Shown here: piece after piece, positions 36,796 through 45,705 of the stretch
How positions within the stretch are numbered: the stretch's first letter is position 1
Layout of the letters: each line of letters begins with the position of its first letter
Assembly: GCA_013388985.1 (NCBI GenBank)
Contig: JACAEF010000040.1
Span: forward strand, 24,937 to 88,936
Direction: 5' to 3'
Length of the DNA stretch: 64,000 bases
Source: Rhodocyclaceae bacterium
GTDB taxonomy: Bacteria; Pseudomonadota; Gammaproteobacteria; Burkholderiales; Rhodocyclaceae
Notes under the pieces: model-generated
Database searches by the model: none
Seen by the model: only the letters and a program-made list of their open reading frames with translations
Told to the model about the DNA's origin: nothing
Made by a program: the position numbers and the translations under genes

Positions 36796-37974
36796 TCAGA
36801 GGCGCTCCGCAAGGATGTATTCGATTTCCGCGTCGGTGAGCTCGACCGGATTGGTCTTCATGCTGCTGCCGCGGCAGTGGGCGACGAGGCGCGGAAAGTC
36901 GGCGCTGGTGACACGGCACGCGGACAGGCGCGGCAGCGCGAGTGCGCGTTCCCACTGGCGCAGCGTGTCGAGGAGATGGGCGCGCGCCGCGTCGCCGTTC
37001 AGGCCTTTTTGCATCGCGAAACGCCGGCCGATCTCGGCGTATTTCGGCAGCGCCGGACTGTCGGGGCTGCGCTGTTTGAGCGCCTCGATATTGACGGCCG
37101 TGGTCGTCGCGAGCAGCGTGCCGCAGGCCAGGCCGTGCGGGATCGGGAAGCAGGCCCCCAGCGGTGCGGCCAGCCCGTGCACGGCGCCCAGGCCGGTGTT
37201 GGCGAGGCAGATGCCGGAGACGAGCGCCGCATAAGCCATCTTCTGCCGCGCCGCGGCGTCGGCCGGGTCGTGGTAGAAGGGCAGCAGGCCGTCCTTCACC
37301 GCCATGATGCCGCTTCGGGCCAGCGCGTCGGTGAGCGGATTGGCGCGGCGCGAGACGAAGCTCTCCAGCAGCTGGGTGAAGGCATCCATGCCGTCGGCGG
37401 CGATCAGCGGCGGCGCGCAGCTGGCGAGCAGGTCCGGATCGACGATCGCCCATTGCGCCACCAGTTGCTCGTCGCGGAAGGATTTCTTGAATTTCCCCGG
37501 CTCACCGATCACCGCATTCTTCGTTACTTCCGAGCCGGTGCCGGCGGTGGTCGGCACGGCGATGAAAGGCGTGGCCGGGCCGCGGTAGGGCAGCTCCGGG
37601 CCGACGCCTTCGAGGTGATCCAGCACCGAGTTGCCGGGCTTGAGGAGTCCCGCGATCGCCTTCGCGGCGTCGAGCACGCTGCCGCCGCCGATGCCGATCA
37701 CCGCGGCGAATTCCTCGCCGCGCAGGCGGGCGACGGCATCATCGACGAACGCCACGGTGGGCTCGCCGGCGACGCGGAGGGTTTCCCAGCTGCAGCCGCG
37801 CTGGCGCAGCGCCTCGAACAGCGGCGGCGCATGGGGAGATTCGAGGAAGCTGCGCTGGCCGGTGACGAGCAGCAGACGCGTGCCGTAGCCGGCGGCGAGG
37901 GCGGGAACTTTTTGCACTGCGCCGCTGCCGAACTCGATCCGCGGCAGACGGCCGATGGAGAAGGGTGGGAACAT
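36796..37974 (-). CDS. iron-containing alcohol dehydrogenase
   Basis: A 392-residue group III Fe-ADH. Nucleotide binding by GIGGGSVLDAAKA near 95-107, AVPTTAGTGSEVT, then the metal ligands: Asp in DAFTQLLESF and histidines in GAVHGLAAPLG and PIPHGLACG. It oxidises or reduces small alcohols and aldehydes; the substrate cannot be read. The C-terminal residues 352-360 (CRVTSADFP) are encoded by a dispersed-repeat copy, followed by the remaining tail to EYILAERL. It is transcribed just before the carbonic-anhydrase-like gene, 2 bp apart. Confidence 0.93.
   Translation of the reverse strand: MFPPFSIGRLPRIEFGSGAVQKVPALAAGYGTRLLLVTGQRSFLESPHAPPLFEALRQRGCSWETLRVAGEPTVAFVDDAVARLRGEEFAAVIGIGGGSVLDAAKAIAGLLKPGNSVLDHLEGVGPELPYRGPATPFIAVPTTAGTGSEVTKNAVIGEPGKFKKSFRDEQLVAQWAIVDPDLLASCAPPLIAADGMDAFTQLLESFVSRRANPLTDALARSGIMAVKDGLLPFYHDPADAAARQKMAYAALVSGICLANTGLGAVHGLAAPLGACFPIPHGLACGTLLATTTAVNIEALKQRSPDSPALPKYAEIGRRFAMQKGLNGDAARAHLLDTLRQWERALALPRLSACRVTSADFPRLVAHCRGSSMKTNPVELTDAEIEYILAERL
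36894..36919 (+). repeat. dispersed 26-bp repeat, copy inside the Fe-ADH gene
   Basis: 23 of 26 bases match. On the minus strand it is read as C-R-V-T-S-A-D-F near the C-terminus of the enzyme. Confidence 0.82.
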
Positions 37975-38016
37975 TCACGTATTATCCCGCCGATCCTTGA
38001 AAAACGAGAGGTCAGC

Positions 38017-38868
38017 ATGTCCATCGACGAAGCATCCATCCACCAGATCCGGCGCGCCACGCTGCTGCGCTCCGAGCGCCTCACCCCGGCGCAGTCGGCG
38101 CAGGAGGTGCGGCACCTCGTCTTTCACTGCGCCGACGCCGATTTCACACCCCAGCTGGGCCAGTGCGTCCGCATCCTGGCGCCGGGCCAGTATGGCAACG
38201 TCCATCATCCGCGCCTTTACCTGGTGGCCGATGCGCCGGTCGAGCGCGACGGCGGCACGGAGTTCGCGCTCTGCGTTTTGCGCCACAGCTACATCGACGA
38301 TTTCAACGGCGAGCGCTATCCCGGCATCGCCAGTCACTATCTGTGCGATCTCCCCGTCGGCGCGACGGTCGAGTTCCAGGGGCCGATCGGCTATCCGTTC
38401 GCAATGCCGGACGACCGCAAGGCGGGCATCCTGATGATCGGCATGGGTACGGGCATCGCGCCCTTCCGCGCGCTGATCCGCACGATCTACGAAAAGTTCG
38501 GCAGCTGGGACGGTAAGGTGCGCCTCTTCTACGGCGCGAAGACCGGGCTCGACATGCTCTACATGAACGACGAGAACAAGGACCTGGCGCAGTACGTCTA
38601 TCAGCCCACCTACAAGGCCTTCCAGGCGGTCAGCCCGCGTCCGGCGCTGGATGTGCCCGTCGCGCTCGACCAGGCGATCGCCCGCAACGCCGCGGAAGTC
38701 TGGGAGATGCTCCAGGCGCCCGAGACGCACCTCTATCTGGCCGGCGTCGGCGAGCTCTGGCCGAGTGTCGAGAAGGCGCTCGTCGCCGCGGCCGGCTCGG
38801 TTGCCCGCTGGCAGGCGGTGCGCGACCGGATCAAGTCCTCCGGACGCTGGCACGAAGTGCAATACTGA
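38017..38868 (+). CDS. FNR-type flavin oxidoreductase
   Basis: A 283-residue ferredoxin-NADP reductase-like protein; ATG 38017 follows GAGAGG. The FAD domain contains HHPRLYLVADAP in place of RxYS and LCVLRHSYIDD; the NADP domain has MIGMGTGIAPFRALIRTIY and LFYGAKTGLDMLYMNDENKDL and ends with the C-terminal aromatic Y typical of plant-type FNRs. It has no ferredoxin domain, so it likely exchanges electrons with a separate ferredoxin or flavodoxin. It is divergent from the Fe-ADH gene and followed by eptA after 2 bp. Confidence 0.85.
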   Translation: MSIDEASIHQIRRATLLRSERLTPAQSAQEVRHLVFHCADADFTPQLGQCVRILAPGQYGNVHHPRLYLVADAPVERDGGTEFALCVLRHSYIDDFNGERYPGIASHYLCDLPVGATVEFQGPIGYPFAMPDDRKAGILMIGMGTGIAPFRALIRTIYEKFGSWDGKVRLFYGAKTGLDMLYMNDENKDLAQYVYQPTYKAFQAVSPRPALDVPVALDQAIARNAAEVWEMLQAPETHLYLAGVGELWPSVEKALVAAAGSVARWQAVRDRIKSSGRWHEVQY

Positions 38869-38870
38869 CG

Positions 38871-40493
38871 GTGGCGAGCAGTTCGGAAGTCCACTCCCGC
38901 GGCCTGACCGGCAATACGCTGCTATTGCTGGTCACCGCCTGGGTGATCGGCGTCGACAACTTCAGCTTTTTCGGCCATGTCCTGAAGACCTACGGCACGG
39001 CGCCCGCCATGCTGCCGGCGCTGCTGGCGCTGGCGCTGGCGTTCGGCGCGCTGAGCGTGCTGCTGGTCGGCTTGGTGGCCTTCGGCCGGGCGATCAAGCC
39101 GGTTCTGATCGTGCTGCTGCTGCTGTCGGCACTGACCGCGTATTTCATGGACAGCTACGGCGTCGTCATCAACGACGAAATGCTGCAAAACGTCGCGCAG
39201 ACCAATCCGGCCGAGGCGCGCGACCTGCTCAATTTCCGGCTGCTCGCCTATTTTCTCGGTCTGGGCGTCGTGCCGGCCTGGCTCGTCGCCCGCGCGCGCC
39301 TGCGCTGGCGCGGCTGGCGCGCCGAAGCCTGGGCACGGCTCAAGCTGCTCTCGCTCGCACTGCTCGCGATCGTCGGCCCGGCGCTGCTGTTCGGCGGCTT
39401 CTTCGCCTCGTTCGTGCGCGAGCACAAGCCCTTGCGTTCCTACGCGAACCCGGCCTTTCCGCTCTATTCGGTGGTCAAGTATGCGCGCGGCCGACTCGCC
39501 TCGCCGGCGGACCAGGCGATCGAGCCGATCGGCCTGGATGCGCGCCGCTCCGCCGAAGACCCGCACCGCGAGCTGATGATCCTGGTGGTCGGCGAAACGG
39601 CGCGCGCGGATCACTTCTCGCTCAACGGCTACGCGCGCGAAACCAACCCGCTGCTGAAACAGGAGGCAGGGGTCATCAGTTTCACCGATTTCCATGCCTG
39701 CGGCACCTCGACGGCGGTTTCCGTGCCCTGCATGTTTTCCGCGGAGGGCAGCAATGGCAAGGCGGAAGGCAAGGAGAGCCTGCTCGACGTGCTGCAGCGC
39801 GCCGGCGTGCATGTGCTGTGGCTCGACAACAATTCCGATTCGAAGGGCGTCGCGCTGCGCGTGCCGTATCAGGACTTCAAATCCCCCGAGGTGAATACCG
39901 TTTGCGACGTCGAATGCCGCGACGAAGGCATGCTGGTGCCCTTGCAGGACTACATCGACAGCCATCCGAGCGGCGACATCGTCATCGTGCTGCACCAGAT
40001 GGGCAATCACGGCCCGGCGTATTACAAGCGCTATCCGGCGGCCTTCGAGCGCTTCAAGCCGGTGTGCCGGAACAACGACCTGAGCCAATGCACGCCCGAG
40101 GAAATCATCAATGCCTACGACAACGCATTGCTCTACACCGATCATTTCCTGGCCAAGACCATCGAGCTGTTGAAGCGCAACAGCGAGCGCTTCGAGACCG
40201 CGCTCATCTATGTCAGCGATCACGGCGAATCGCTCGGCGAGGGCGGCACCTGGCTGCATGGCCTGCCGCGCGCGATCGCACCGAAAGCGCAGCTGCACGT
40301 GCCGGCGATCATGTGGTTCGGCGGCCATCATCACGACATCGACCTCGCGGCGCTGCGGCAGAGGCGCGACCAGCCCTACACCCACGACAACCTGTTCCAC
40401 ACCGTGCTGGGCTTCCTCGAGATCGAAACCGCGATCTACCGGCCCGAACTCGACATCCTGCATGGCAGCCGTAAGCCGGACTGGCCGCAATGA
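38871..40493 (+). CDS. eptA: phosphoethanolamine--lipid A transferase
   Basis: A 540-residue inner-membrane enzyme starting with GTG: five N-terminal helices (to about residue 185) and a periplasmic alkaline-phosphatase-like domain. Catalytic features are VVGETARADHFSLNGY (Zn-binding Glu), CGTSTAVSVPCMFS with the phospho-acceptor Thr, NHGPAYYKRYP and SDHGESLGEGGTWLHGLP. It modifies lipid A with phosphoethanolamine and can lower polymyxin sensitivity. Members are often PmrAB-controlled; no regulator is adjacent. Confidence 0.94.
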   Translation: MASSSEVHSRGLTGNTLLLLVTAWVIGVDNFSFFGHVLKTYGTAPAMLPALLALALAFGALSVLLVGLVAFGRAIKPVLIVLLLLSALTAYFMDSYGVVINDEMLQNVAQTNPAEARDLLNFRLLAYFLGLGVVPAWLVARARLRWRGWRAEAWARLKLLSLALLAIVGPALLFGGFFASFVREHKPLRSYANPAFPLYSVVKYARGRLASPADQAIEPIGLDARRSAEDPHRELMILVVGETARADHFSLNGYARETNPLLKQEAGVISFTDFHACGTSTAVSVPCMFSAEGSNGKAEGKESLLDVLQRAGVHVLWLDNNSDSKGVALRVPYQDFKSPEVNTVCDVECRDEGMLVPLQDYIDSHPSGDIVIVLHQMGNHGPAYYKRYPAAFERFKPVCRNNDLSQCTPEEIINAYDNALLYTDHFLAKTIELLKRNSERFETALIYVSDHGESLGEGGTWLHGLPRAIAPKAQLHVPAIMWFGGHHHDIDLAALRQRRDQPYTHDNLFHTVLGFLEIETAIYRPELDILHGSRKPDWPQ

Positions 40494-40496
40494 AAA

Positions 40497-40518
40497 CGCC
40501 ACCCGCTTGCGGGTGGCG
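40497..40518 (-). terminator. intrinsic terminator (serving the minus strand best)
   Basis: A perfect stem CGCCACCCGC / GCGGGTGGCG with a TT loop. Read leftwards it is followed by TTTT, a good rho-independent terminator for the rhodanese gene; read rightwards (eptA end) the T-run is missing. Confidence 0.75.
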
Positions 40519-40520
40519 TC

Positions 40521-40545
40521 GTGCCGTGCCGTCAGCGCCGACTTT
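40521..40545 (-). repeat. dispersed 26-bp repeat, convergent intergenic copy
   Basis: About 23 of 26 bases match. It lies next to the terminator between eptA and the convergent rhodanese gene. Confidence 0.85.
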
Positions 40546-40571
40546 TCCCGGCGCGGCGGTACGCGGGCGGA

Positions 40572-41759
40572 TTACTTCTTGATGCGCGCCTTGCCGTCGA
40601 CGACCTCGACCTCGGCATCGAGGATGTAGGCTTCGCCCGGCATCTTCTTCTCGGTGAACAGATCGTGCGCCATGCTCGCCTGCGCGCCGGTGCCACAGGT
40701 GAACACGATCGGCTTGTCCTTGGGCAGGCTGGCGAGCCTGCCTTCGAGCTCGGCGAGCGGGATGCACTGCGCGCCCGGCCAGGTGCCGGCCCGGCATTGC
40801 TCGATCTTGCGCACGTCGATGATCGTCAGCTTCGCGGGGTCTTCCTTGACGATGCGTTCGAAGAACGGAGTGCTGATCACCTCCTTGTCCTTCGCCGTCT
40901 CGACCACGAATTTCGCCGCCGCGCCGGTCGTGTTGCCTGGCGCCGCGGCCGCGCTCGGCATCCCCTGGCTTGGCGCGGCGGCTGGCGCCGCCGCCTGCCG
41001 GTGGGCGGCTGCCCAGGCAGGATAGCCTTCCGCATAGACGCGCACGTTCTGGTAGCCGAGCGCCTTGGCCTTGTGGGCCGACTTGTCGGATAGATCGCAG
41101 GCGAGGCCGCCGCAATAGAAGATCAGCGGCTTCTTCTTGTCGGCGGGCAGTCGGGCAGCGTCGAATTTGTTGTCCGGCATGTTGATCGCGCCCGGGATCA
41201 TGCCTTTTTCCGCGGTGCGCTCGGGACGCGCGTCGATCAGCACGACATCGGCTTTTTCGGCCAGCAGCTTGTCGATGTAATCGGTACTCACCGACAGGAT
41301 GCCGCCATTCGCTTCCCAATCGGGCACGCCGCCGGCATAGACCTTGATGTTCCGGTAGCCGAGCTGCTCCGCCTTGTAGGCCGAGCTGTGCGAGAGCTCG
41401 CAGGACAGCCCCTGGCAGTAGAAGATGATCTCTTTCGTCTTGTCGGCGGGCAGTTTGTCTTTCTGTTTGTCGAACAGCGGTTCGACCAGGTTGATCGCGC
41501 CGGGCAGGTGACCGGGGTCGTAACGCGCCTTGGTCGGCCGCGAGTCGATGACGAGCGCGTTCTTGTCGCGATCGATCGGCGGCGTCGCATGCGGCTTCAC
41601 ATAGGCGTAGTCGACGATGGTGGTGTAGGGCTTGTAATTGCCGACCCCGACGCCGCCTGCGGCGACCTTGGCCTCGACGCTCGATTCCTGCGGCGGCGTC
41701 TGGGCGCAGCCGGCGGCGACAGCGCTGGAAACGACGATGACGAACAGCTTGGTTTTCAT
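40572..41759 (-). CDS. lipoprotein with three rhodanese domains
   Basis: 395 residues. A lipoprotein signal ends in VAAGC with the lipidated C18, so the protein is periplasmic and membrane-anchored. Three rhodanese folds follow: first with FYCQGLSCELSHSSAYKA, second with FYCGGLACDLSDKSAHKA, third with FTCGTGAQASMAHDLF; each has DxR (IDSRP, IDARP, IDVRK) and the active-site Cys start of the loop. A Pro/Ala linker separates domains two and three. Such proteins bind or transfer sulfane sulfur. It is transcribed after the YeeE/YedE transporter gene (31 bp gap), which fits thiosulfate or persulfide handling. An AGGGGG ribosome site precedes the ATG. Confidence 0.9.
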   Translation of the reverse strand: MKTKLFVIVVSSAVAAGCAQTPPQESSVEAKVAAGGVGVGNYKPYTTIVDYAYVKPHATPPIDRDKNALVIDSRPTKARYDPGHLPGAINLVEPLFDKQKDKLPADKTKEIIFYCQGLSCELSHSSAYKAEQLGYRNIKVYAGGVPDWEANGGILSVSTDYIDKLLAEKADVVLIDARPERTAEKGMIPGAINMPDNKFDAARLPADKKKPLIFYCGGLACDLSDKSAHKAKALGYQNVRVYAEGYPAWAAAHRQAAAPAAAPSQGMPSAAAAPGNTTGAAAKFVVETAKDKEVISTPFFERIVKEDPAKLTIIDVRKIEQCRAGTWPGAQCIPLAELEGRLASLPKDKPIVFTCGTGAQASMAHDLFTEKKMPGEAYILDAEVEVVDGKARIKK

Positions 41760-41790
41760 GGCACACCCCCTGTGTGTGATGATGAAAACG

Positions 41791-43020
41791 TCATACCACG
41801 GTGAATTTCTCCGTCGATTCGTTGTAGCGCACGAAGACATACCAGGCGAGCAGCAGGGCGCCCGAGATGAGCAGCGTCGGCGCCCAGCCGCCGAGCAGGT
41901 CCGGCCAATACGCCTGATAGCCGACCGCGGTGATCTCGAAATCCGCATCGCTGTCCGGGATGGAGCGCGTCAGTCCGCTCATCTTCAGGATCGCGCTGGC
42001 GGTGGAGCCCATCCAGGCGAAGAAGAACATCGCCACCCAGAGTTTGAGATGGCCTTCGCCCATGCGCCACAGCGAGCCGGAGGCGCAGCCGCCGGCGAAC
42101 ACCATGCCGATGCCGAAGACCACGCCGCCGATCAGCGAGCCGATCCAGAACGAGGCCGGGATCGCCGAGAACGGATCGATCACCTTGCGCTGGAACAGGA
42201 AGGCGGCGATCGGGATACCGATCGCCAGCGCCAGGATGATCGCCTTGGTCATGTCGCCCTCGGCCGTCATGAAGGGCTCGCGGAAGGCGCGGGCGAAACA
42301 CAGGCGCGCGCGGTGCATGACGAAGCCGATGGCAAAGCCGAGCACGACGATCACTGCGCGGGTCGCCCAGATGCGGTCATCCGAGTGATACCAGTTGTAA
42401 GACCAGACGATGATGCCGCCGATGATCAGAAAACCGATCAGCGGATAGTTCTTCACCAGGCCATCGGGCGCGTTGAGCGTGGGCGGCGCCTCCATGCCCC
42501 AGGAAATGTGTTCGAGCGTCCACAGCAAGAGCTTGAGGCCGATCACCGCCCCGATCATCAGGCCGCCGGCCATGATCCAGCCGGCGGGCGAGGAATGCAC
42601 CACCGGGTTGAAGAAACCGCCGGTGGTGCAGCCGCCGGCGAACGAGGCGCCGATGCCCATCAAGGTGCCGCCGAGCGCGGCCCAGATGAATTCGAGTTTC
42701 GGCGGCCGGCTCAACTGGAACTGCCGCGACATCAGCGCGGCGGTGAAGGCGCCGAGCAGCAGCATGATGTTCATCAGCGACATGCGGTGGGTCAGCAGGC
42801 CTTCCTCGGGGACCTGGATGTCCAGCAGCGGGGCAAGGCCGAGCAGTCCGTTGATGCGGTCGCCCCAATAGCGCACGCCGCCGAATACCCCCCATACCGT
42901 GCCATTGACCATCATCGCCAGGATGATCATGATCAGCAGGATGGCGCCGAGATAATGCGACCACTCCTCGACGAAGATTTTCTCGTAGTCGGCCTTGAAG
43001 CCGGCAAACCAGTTACTCAT
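41791..43020 (-). CDS. YeeE/YedE family (TsuA-like) sulfur transporter
   Basis: A 409-residue membrane protein with two YeeE/YedE repeats. Conserved cysteine-bearing glycine loops are seen at GASFAGGCTTGGFFNPVV, HRARLCFARAFREPF and GMVFAGGCASGSLWRMGEGH; in TsuA such cysteines relay thiosulfate through the membrane. It could import thiosulfate or sulfur equivalents to be met by the coupled rhodanese lipoprotein. First gene of the minus-strand unit; divergent from the octaheme cytochrome across a 299-bp regulatory region. Confidence 0.92.
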   Translation of the reverse strand: MSNWFAGFKADYEKIFVEEWSHYLGAILLIMIILAMMVNGTVWGVFGGVRYWGDRINGLLGLAPLLDIQVPEEGLLTHRMSLMNIMLLLGAFTAALMSRQFQLSRPPKLEFIWAALGGTLMGIGASFAGGCTTGGFFNPVVHSSPAGWIMAGGLMIGAVIGLKLLLWTLEHISWGMEAPPTLNAPDGLVKNYPLIGFLIIGGIIVWSYNWYHSDDRIWATRAVIVVLGFAIGFVMHRARLCFARAFREPFMTAEGDMTKAIILALAIGIPIAAFLFQRKVIDPFSAIPASFWIGSLIGGVVFGIGMVFAGGCASGSLWRMGEGHLKLWVAMFFFAWMGSTASAILKMSGLTRSIPDSDADFEITAVGYQAYWPDLLGGWAPTLLISGALLLAWYVFVRYNESTEKFTVV

Positions 43021-43319
43021 GGATGATTGCTCCCTGACCAGATGGATGAAGACCGTATCCAGCCCTCGCGGCCGCAGGCCGCTCCCCTGTGGACGGACAC
43101 AAGACTACGTTAGCACCAAAGTTATTTCGCCGCGACTAGCCAAATGGGTTAGGAGGGTGGTGTAAATATCAGAAATTACTAATAATTTGATATTCCATGG
43201 GGAAAACGGGCGATCGAGAGACTCGCGCCGCGTATAACCACGATACTCCCGAGGAGTAATTGCGCGGCGCAGCGCATGCAACTAGGATTCCAGTGTTGTC
43301 ACGAACTGAGGGAGTTGCT
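43021..43319. promoter_or_regulatory. divergent regulatory region between the YeeE gene and the octaheme cytochrome
   Basis: 299 bp without a gene. The centre is clearly AT-richer than the genes (about 43110-43200). It holds an imperfect palindrome AATATCAGAAATT / AATTTGATATT at 43165-43194 with a 6-nt spacer and a perfect one TACTCC-CGA-GGAGTA at 43244-43258. Both are candidate operators; no match to a known site is claimed. The ribosome site GAGGGAG precedes the ATG at 43320. Confidence 0.5.
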
Positions 43320-44912
43320 ATGCAACCTACACATCGCATCGCCAAGGCGTTGTTCATAGGCTGGCTGGCGCTGGCGGCCGGCAGCTTCGTGCAAGCCGCC
43401 GATCAGCCCAAGGCCGGCAGCACGGCCGATCACAGCAAGTTCAAGGAATTGCAGCAGGATTTCCAGTCCGGTCCGGAAGTGACCAAAGCCTGCCTGTCCT
43501 GCCACACCGAGGCGGCCAAGCAGATCATGCATACCGAGCACTGGAACTGGGAGTACCTCAATCCGAAGACCGATCAGAAGCTCGGCAAGATCCACGTCAT
43601 CAACAACTTCTGCACCTCCTCGCAATCGAACCTGAAGGCCTGCGCCAGCTGTCACATCGGCTATAACGCGATGACCGACAAGGGCGTCAAGAACGACGAG
43701 ACCCTGGTCGATTGCCTCGCCTGCCATGACACGACCGGCGCCTATTCGAAGCCCTCTGGCCTCGGCGGCATGGTTTATGGCAAGGATGTCGAAGTGGGGG
43801 GCAAGATCATCAAGGGTCTCAATCTGCAGAAGATGGCCCAGAAAGTCGGCAAGACCAGCCGCAAGACCTGCGGCGCCTGCCATTTCAACGGCGGCGGCGG
43901 CGACGGGGTCAAGCACGGCGATCTGGACAGCTCGCTCGAGGATCCGGACAAGAAGCTCGACGTCCATATGGATTCGGAGGGGCTCAACTTCACCTGCGCG
44001 ACCTGCCACAAGACCGATGGCCACAACGTGCCGGGCAGCCGTTACGCGCCGACCGCCGTCGACAAGGAAGGCGTGATGATCCGCGGCAAGGAAAAGGATC
44101 GCAACCCGGCGACCTGCCAGTCCTGTCATGGCCAGAAGCCGCACAAGGAAAAGAATGCCGCGAAGCTGAACAACCACACCAACAAGCTCGCCTGCCAGAC
44201 CTGCCACATTCCGGCCTTCGCGCGCGGCGAGATCGCGACCAAGATGTACTGGGACTGGTCGACCGCGGGCAAGCGCGGCGAGGACGGCAAGCCGCTCGTC
44301 ATCAAGAACGAGGAAGGGCACCCGATTTACATGGGCATCAAGGGTGACTTCAAGTATGGCGAGAACGTCAAGCCGGACTATGTCTGGTTCAACGGCGACG
44401 TGAACTACACGCTGCGCGACACCAAGGTCGACAAGGCCCAACAGCCGATCTACATCAACAAGTTCGAAGGCAGCCCGACCGATGGCCGCTCGCGCATCTG
44501 GCCGGTCAAGACCTTCCGCGGCAAGCAGCCTTACGACGCGGAATACAAGACCCTGGTCGTCACCCACCTGGCCGGCGCCGACGACACGGCCTTCTGGACC
44601 AACCTCGATTGGGACAAGGCCATCGAAGCCGGCATGAAGGAAGCCGGCTTGCCGTTCTCGGGCAAGATCGACTTCATCGAAACCATCAGCCAGTGGCCGA
44701 TCACCCACATGGTCGCGCCGAAGGAAAAGGCCGTCGCCTGCAACGAGTGCCATACCCAGGGTGGCCGCCTCGAAGGCGTGCCGGGCGTCTATCTGCCGGG
44801 CCGTGACCGCATCACCTGGCTCGACAACGGCGTCAAGCTGCTGGCCTTGCTGACGCTGCTGGCCGTGCTGGGCCATGGCCTGCTGCGCATCTTCACGAGC
44901 AAGAAACACTGA
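43320..44912 (+). CDS. octaheme c-type cytochrome, tetrathionate reductase family
   Basis: 530 residues. A Sec signal peptide (MQPTHRIAK..., cleavage near FVQA-AD) exports it; eight CxxCH sites (CLSCH, CASCH, CLACH, CGACH, CATCH, CQSCH, CQTCH, CNECH) lie between about residues 59 and 478, and a C-terminal helix (about 500-522) anchors it to the membrane. Heme number, NFCTSSQSNLKAC before the second heme, and the arrangement fit the octaheme tetrathionate reductase (OTR) family, whose members also reduce nitrite or hydroxylamine in vitro. The substrate is therefore not settled. It is followed after 11 bp by a cytochrome b that could supply quinol electrons. Confidence 0.9.
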   Translation: MQPTHRIAKALFIGWLALAAGSFVQAADQPKAGSTADHSKFKELQQDFQSGPEVTKACLSCHTEAAKQIMHTEHWNWEYLNPKTDQKLGKIHVINNFCTSSQSNLKACASCHIGYNAMTDKGVKNDETLVDCLACHDTTGAYSKPSGLGGMVYGKDVEVGGKIIKGLNLQKMAQKVGKTSRKTCGACHFNGGGGDGVKHGDLDSSLEDPDKKLDVHMDSEGLNFTCATCHKTDGHNVPGSRYAPTAVDKEGVMIRGKEKDRNPATCQSCHGQKPHKEKNAAKLNNHTNKLACQTCHIPAFARGEIATKMYWDWSTAGKRGEDGKPLVIKNEEGHPIYMGIKGDFKYGENVKPDYVWFNGDVNYTLRDTKVDKAQQPIYINKFEGSPTDGRSRIWPVKTFRGKQPYDAEYKTLVVTHLAGADDTAFWTNLDWDKAIEAGMKEAGLPFSGKIDFIETISQWPITHMVAPKEKAVACNECHTQGGRLEGVPGVYLPGRDRITWLDNGVKLLALLTLLAVLGHGLLRIFTSKKH

Positions 44913-44923
44913 GAGGAACCGAC

Positions 44924-45523
44924 ATGTCCGAAAAAATCTACATCTTCAAGCGCTTCGAACGCTTCTGGCACTGGAGCCAGGCGGGGCTGATCATCTTCCT
45001 GATGATCACCGGTTTCGAGATTCATGGCCTTTACAGCAACTTCGGCTTCGAAAAAGCCGTGAATCTGCATACCAACGCCGCGTGGACGCTGGTCGGCCTG
45101 TGGGTGTTCGCGATCTTCTGGCACTTCACGACGGGCGAGTGGAAGCAGTACATCCCCACCACCAAGAACGTGATGGCGATGGCGAACTACTACCTGTTCG
45201 GCATCTTCAAGAATGCGCCCCATCCGCATCGCCAGACCCAGCTTTCCAAGCACAACCCGCTGCAGCGGCTCGCGTATCTGTTCATTCTGGTGATCGTCGG
45301 CCCGCTGATCTGGATTACCGGTTGGCTCTACCTGTTCTATGACCAGTGGCCGGCCTGGGGAGTGGACAAGCTGCTGTCGCTCGACACCGTGGCGCTCGGC
45401 CACCTGATCGGCGCCTACATGATGCTGATCTTCGTGATCGCCCATGTCTATCTCACCACCACCGGCGCCACGCCGCTATCGCACATCAAGGCGATGATCA
45501 CCGGCTGGGAGGAAGTGCACTGA
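44924..45523 (+). CDS. di-heme cytochrome b (b561-like)
   Basis: A 199-residue membrane protein with four helices and conserved His residues: FERFWHWSQAGLIIFLMITGFEIHG, LHTNAAWTLVGLWVFAIFWHF and GHLIGAYMMLIFVIAHVYLTTTG. These suit two b hemes of the NapC-independent b561/hydrogenase cyt-b type. As the second gene of the octaheme unit it likely connects the quinone pool with the periplasmic cytochrome. An intrinsic terminator follows at 45553. Confidence 0.92.
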   Translation: MSEKIYIFKRFERFWHWSQAGLIIFLMITGFEIHGLYSNFGFEKAVNLHTNAAWTLVGLWVFAIFWHFTTGEWKQYIPTTKNVMAMANYYLFGIFKNAPHPHRQTQLSKHNPLQRLAYLFILVIVGPLIWITGWLYLFYDQWPAWGVDKLLSLDTVALGHLIGAYMMLIFVIAHVYLTTTGATPLSHIKAMITGWEEVH

Positions 45524-45552
45524 TTGCCAAGTTGATTGATGGCCTCGAGTTG

Positions 45553-45578
45553 ATCCCCGCTGCGGCGGGGATTTTTTT
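45553..45578 (+). terminator. intrinsic terminator of the octaheme cytochrome operon
   Basis: Stem ATCCCCGC / GCGGGGAT with a 4-nt loop followed by seven T. Strong rho-independent terminator 30 bp after the cytochrome b stop. Confidence 0.92.
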
Positions 45579-45606
45579 CGTCTTCGGCCGGGGTGGCGCC
45601 CGGCAG

Positions 45607-45632
45607 GTGCCGTGCCGCCAGCGCCGATTTTT
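45607..45632 (-). repeat. dispersed 26-bp repeat, convergent intergenic copy
   Basis: About 23 of 26 bases match. It lies between two terminators of opposite orientation. Confidence 0.85.
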
Positions 45633-45661
45633 TTGCAGCGGAAGAGAGCGGAAGAGGAATG

Positions 45662-45688
45662 AAAAACGGCGGCCCGCAGGCCGCCGTT
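45662..45688 (-). terminator. intrinsic terminator for the minus-strand periplasmic protein gene
   Basis: Stem AACGGCGGCC / GGCCGCCGTT with loop CGCA (45665-45688); on the minus strand it is followed by a T-run. Confidence 0.85.
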
Positions 45689-45705
45689 CCTGGGAGAAGA
45701 CGGGC

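Noticed and set aside
36877..38868. A 663-codon frame spanning the Fe-ADH antisense and the FNR-type oxidoreductase
   Set aside because: Only the part from ATG 38017 resembles a protein family; the upstream part is antisense to the Fe-ADH.
44571..44596. Another possible repeat copy in the octaheme cytochrome (peptide AGADDTA)
   Set aside because: Only about 15 of 20 core bases match and the peptide could be native; not counted.
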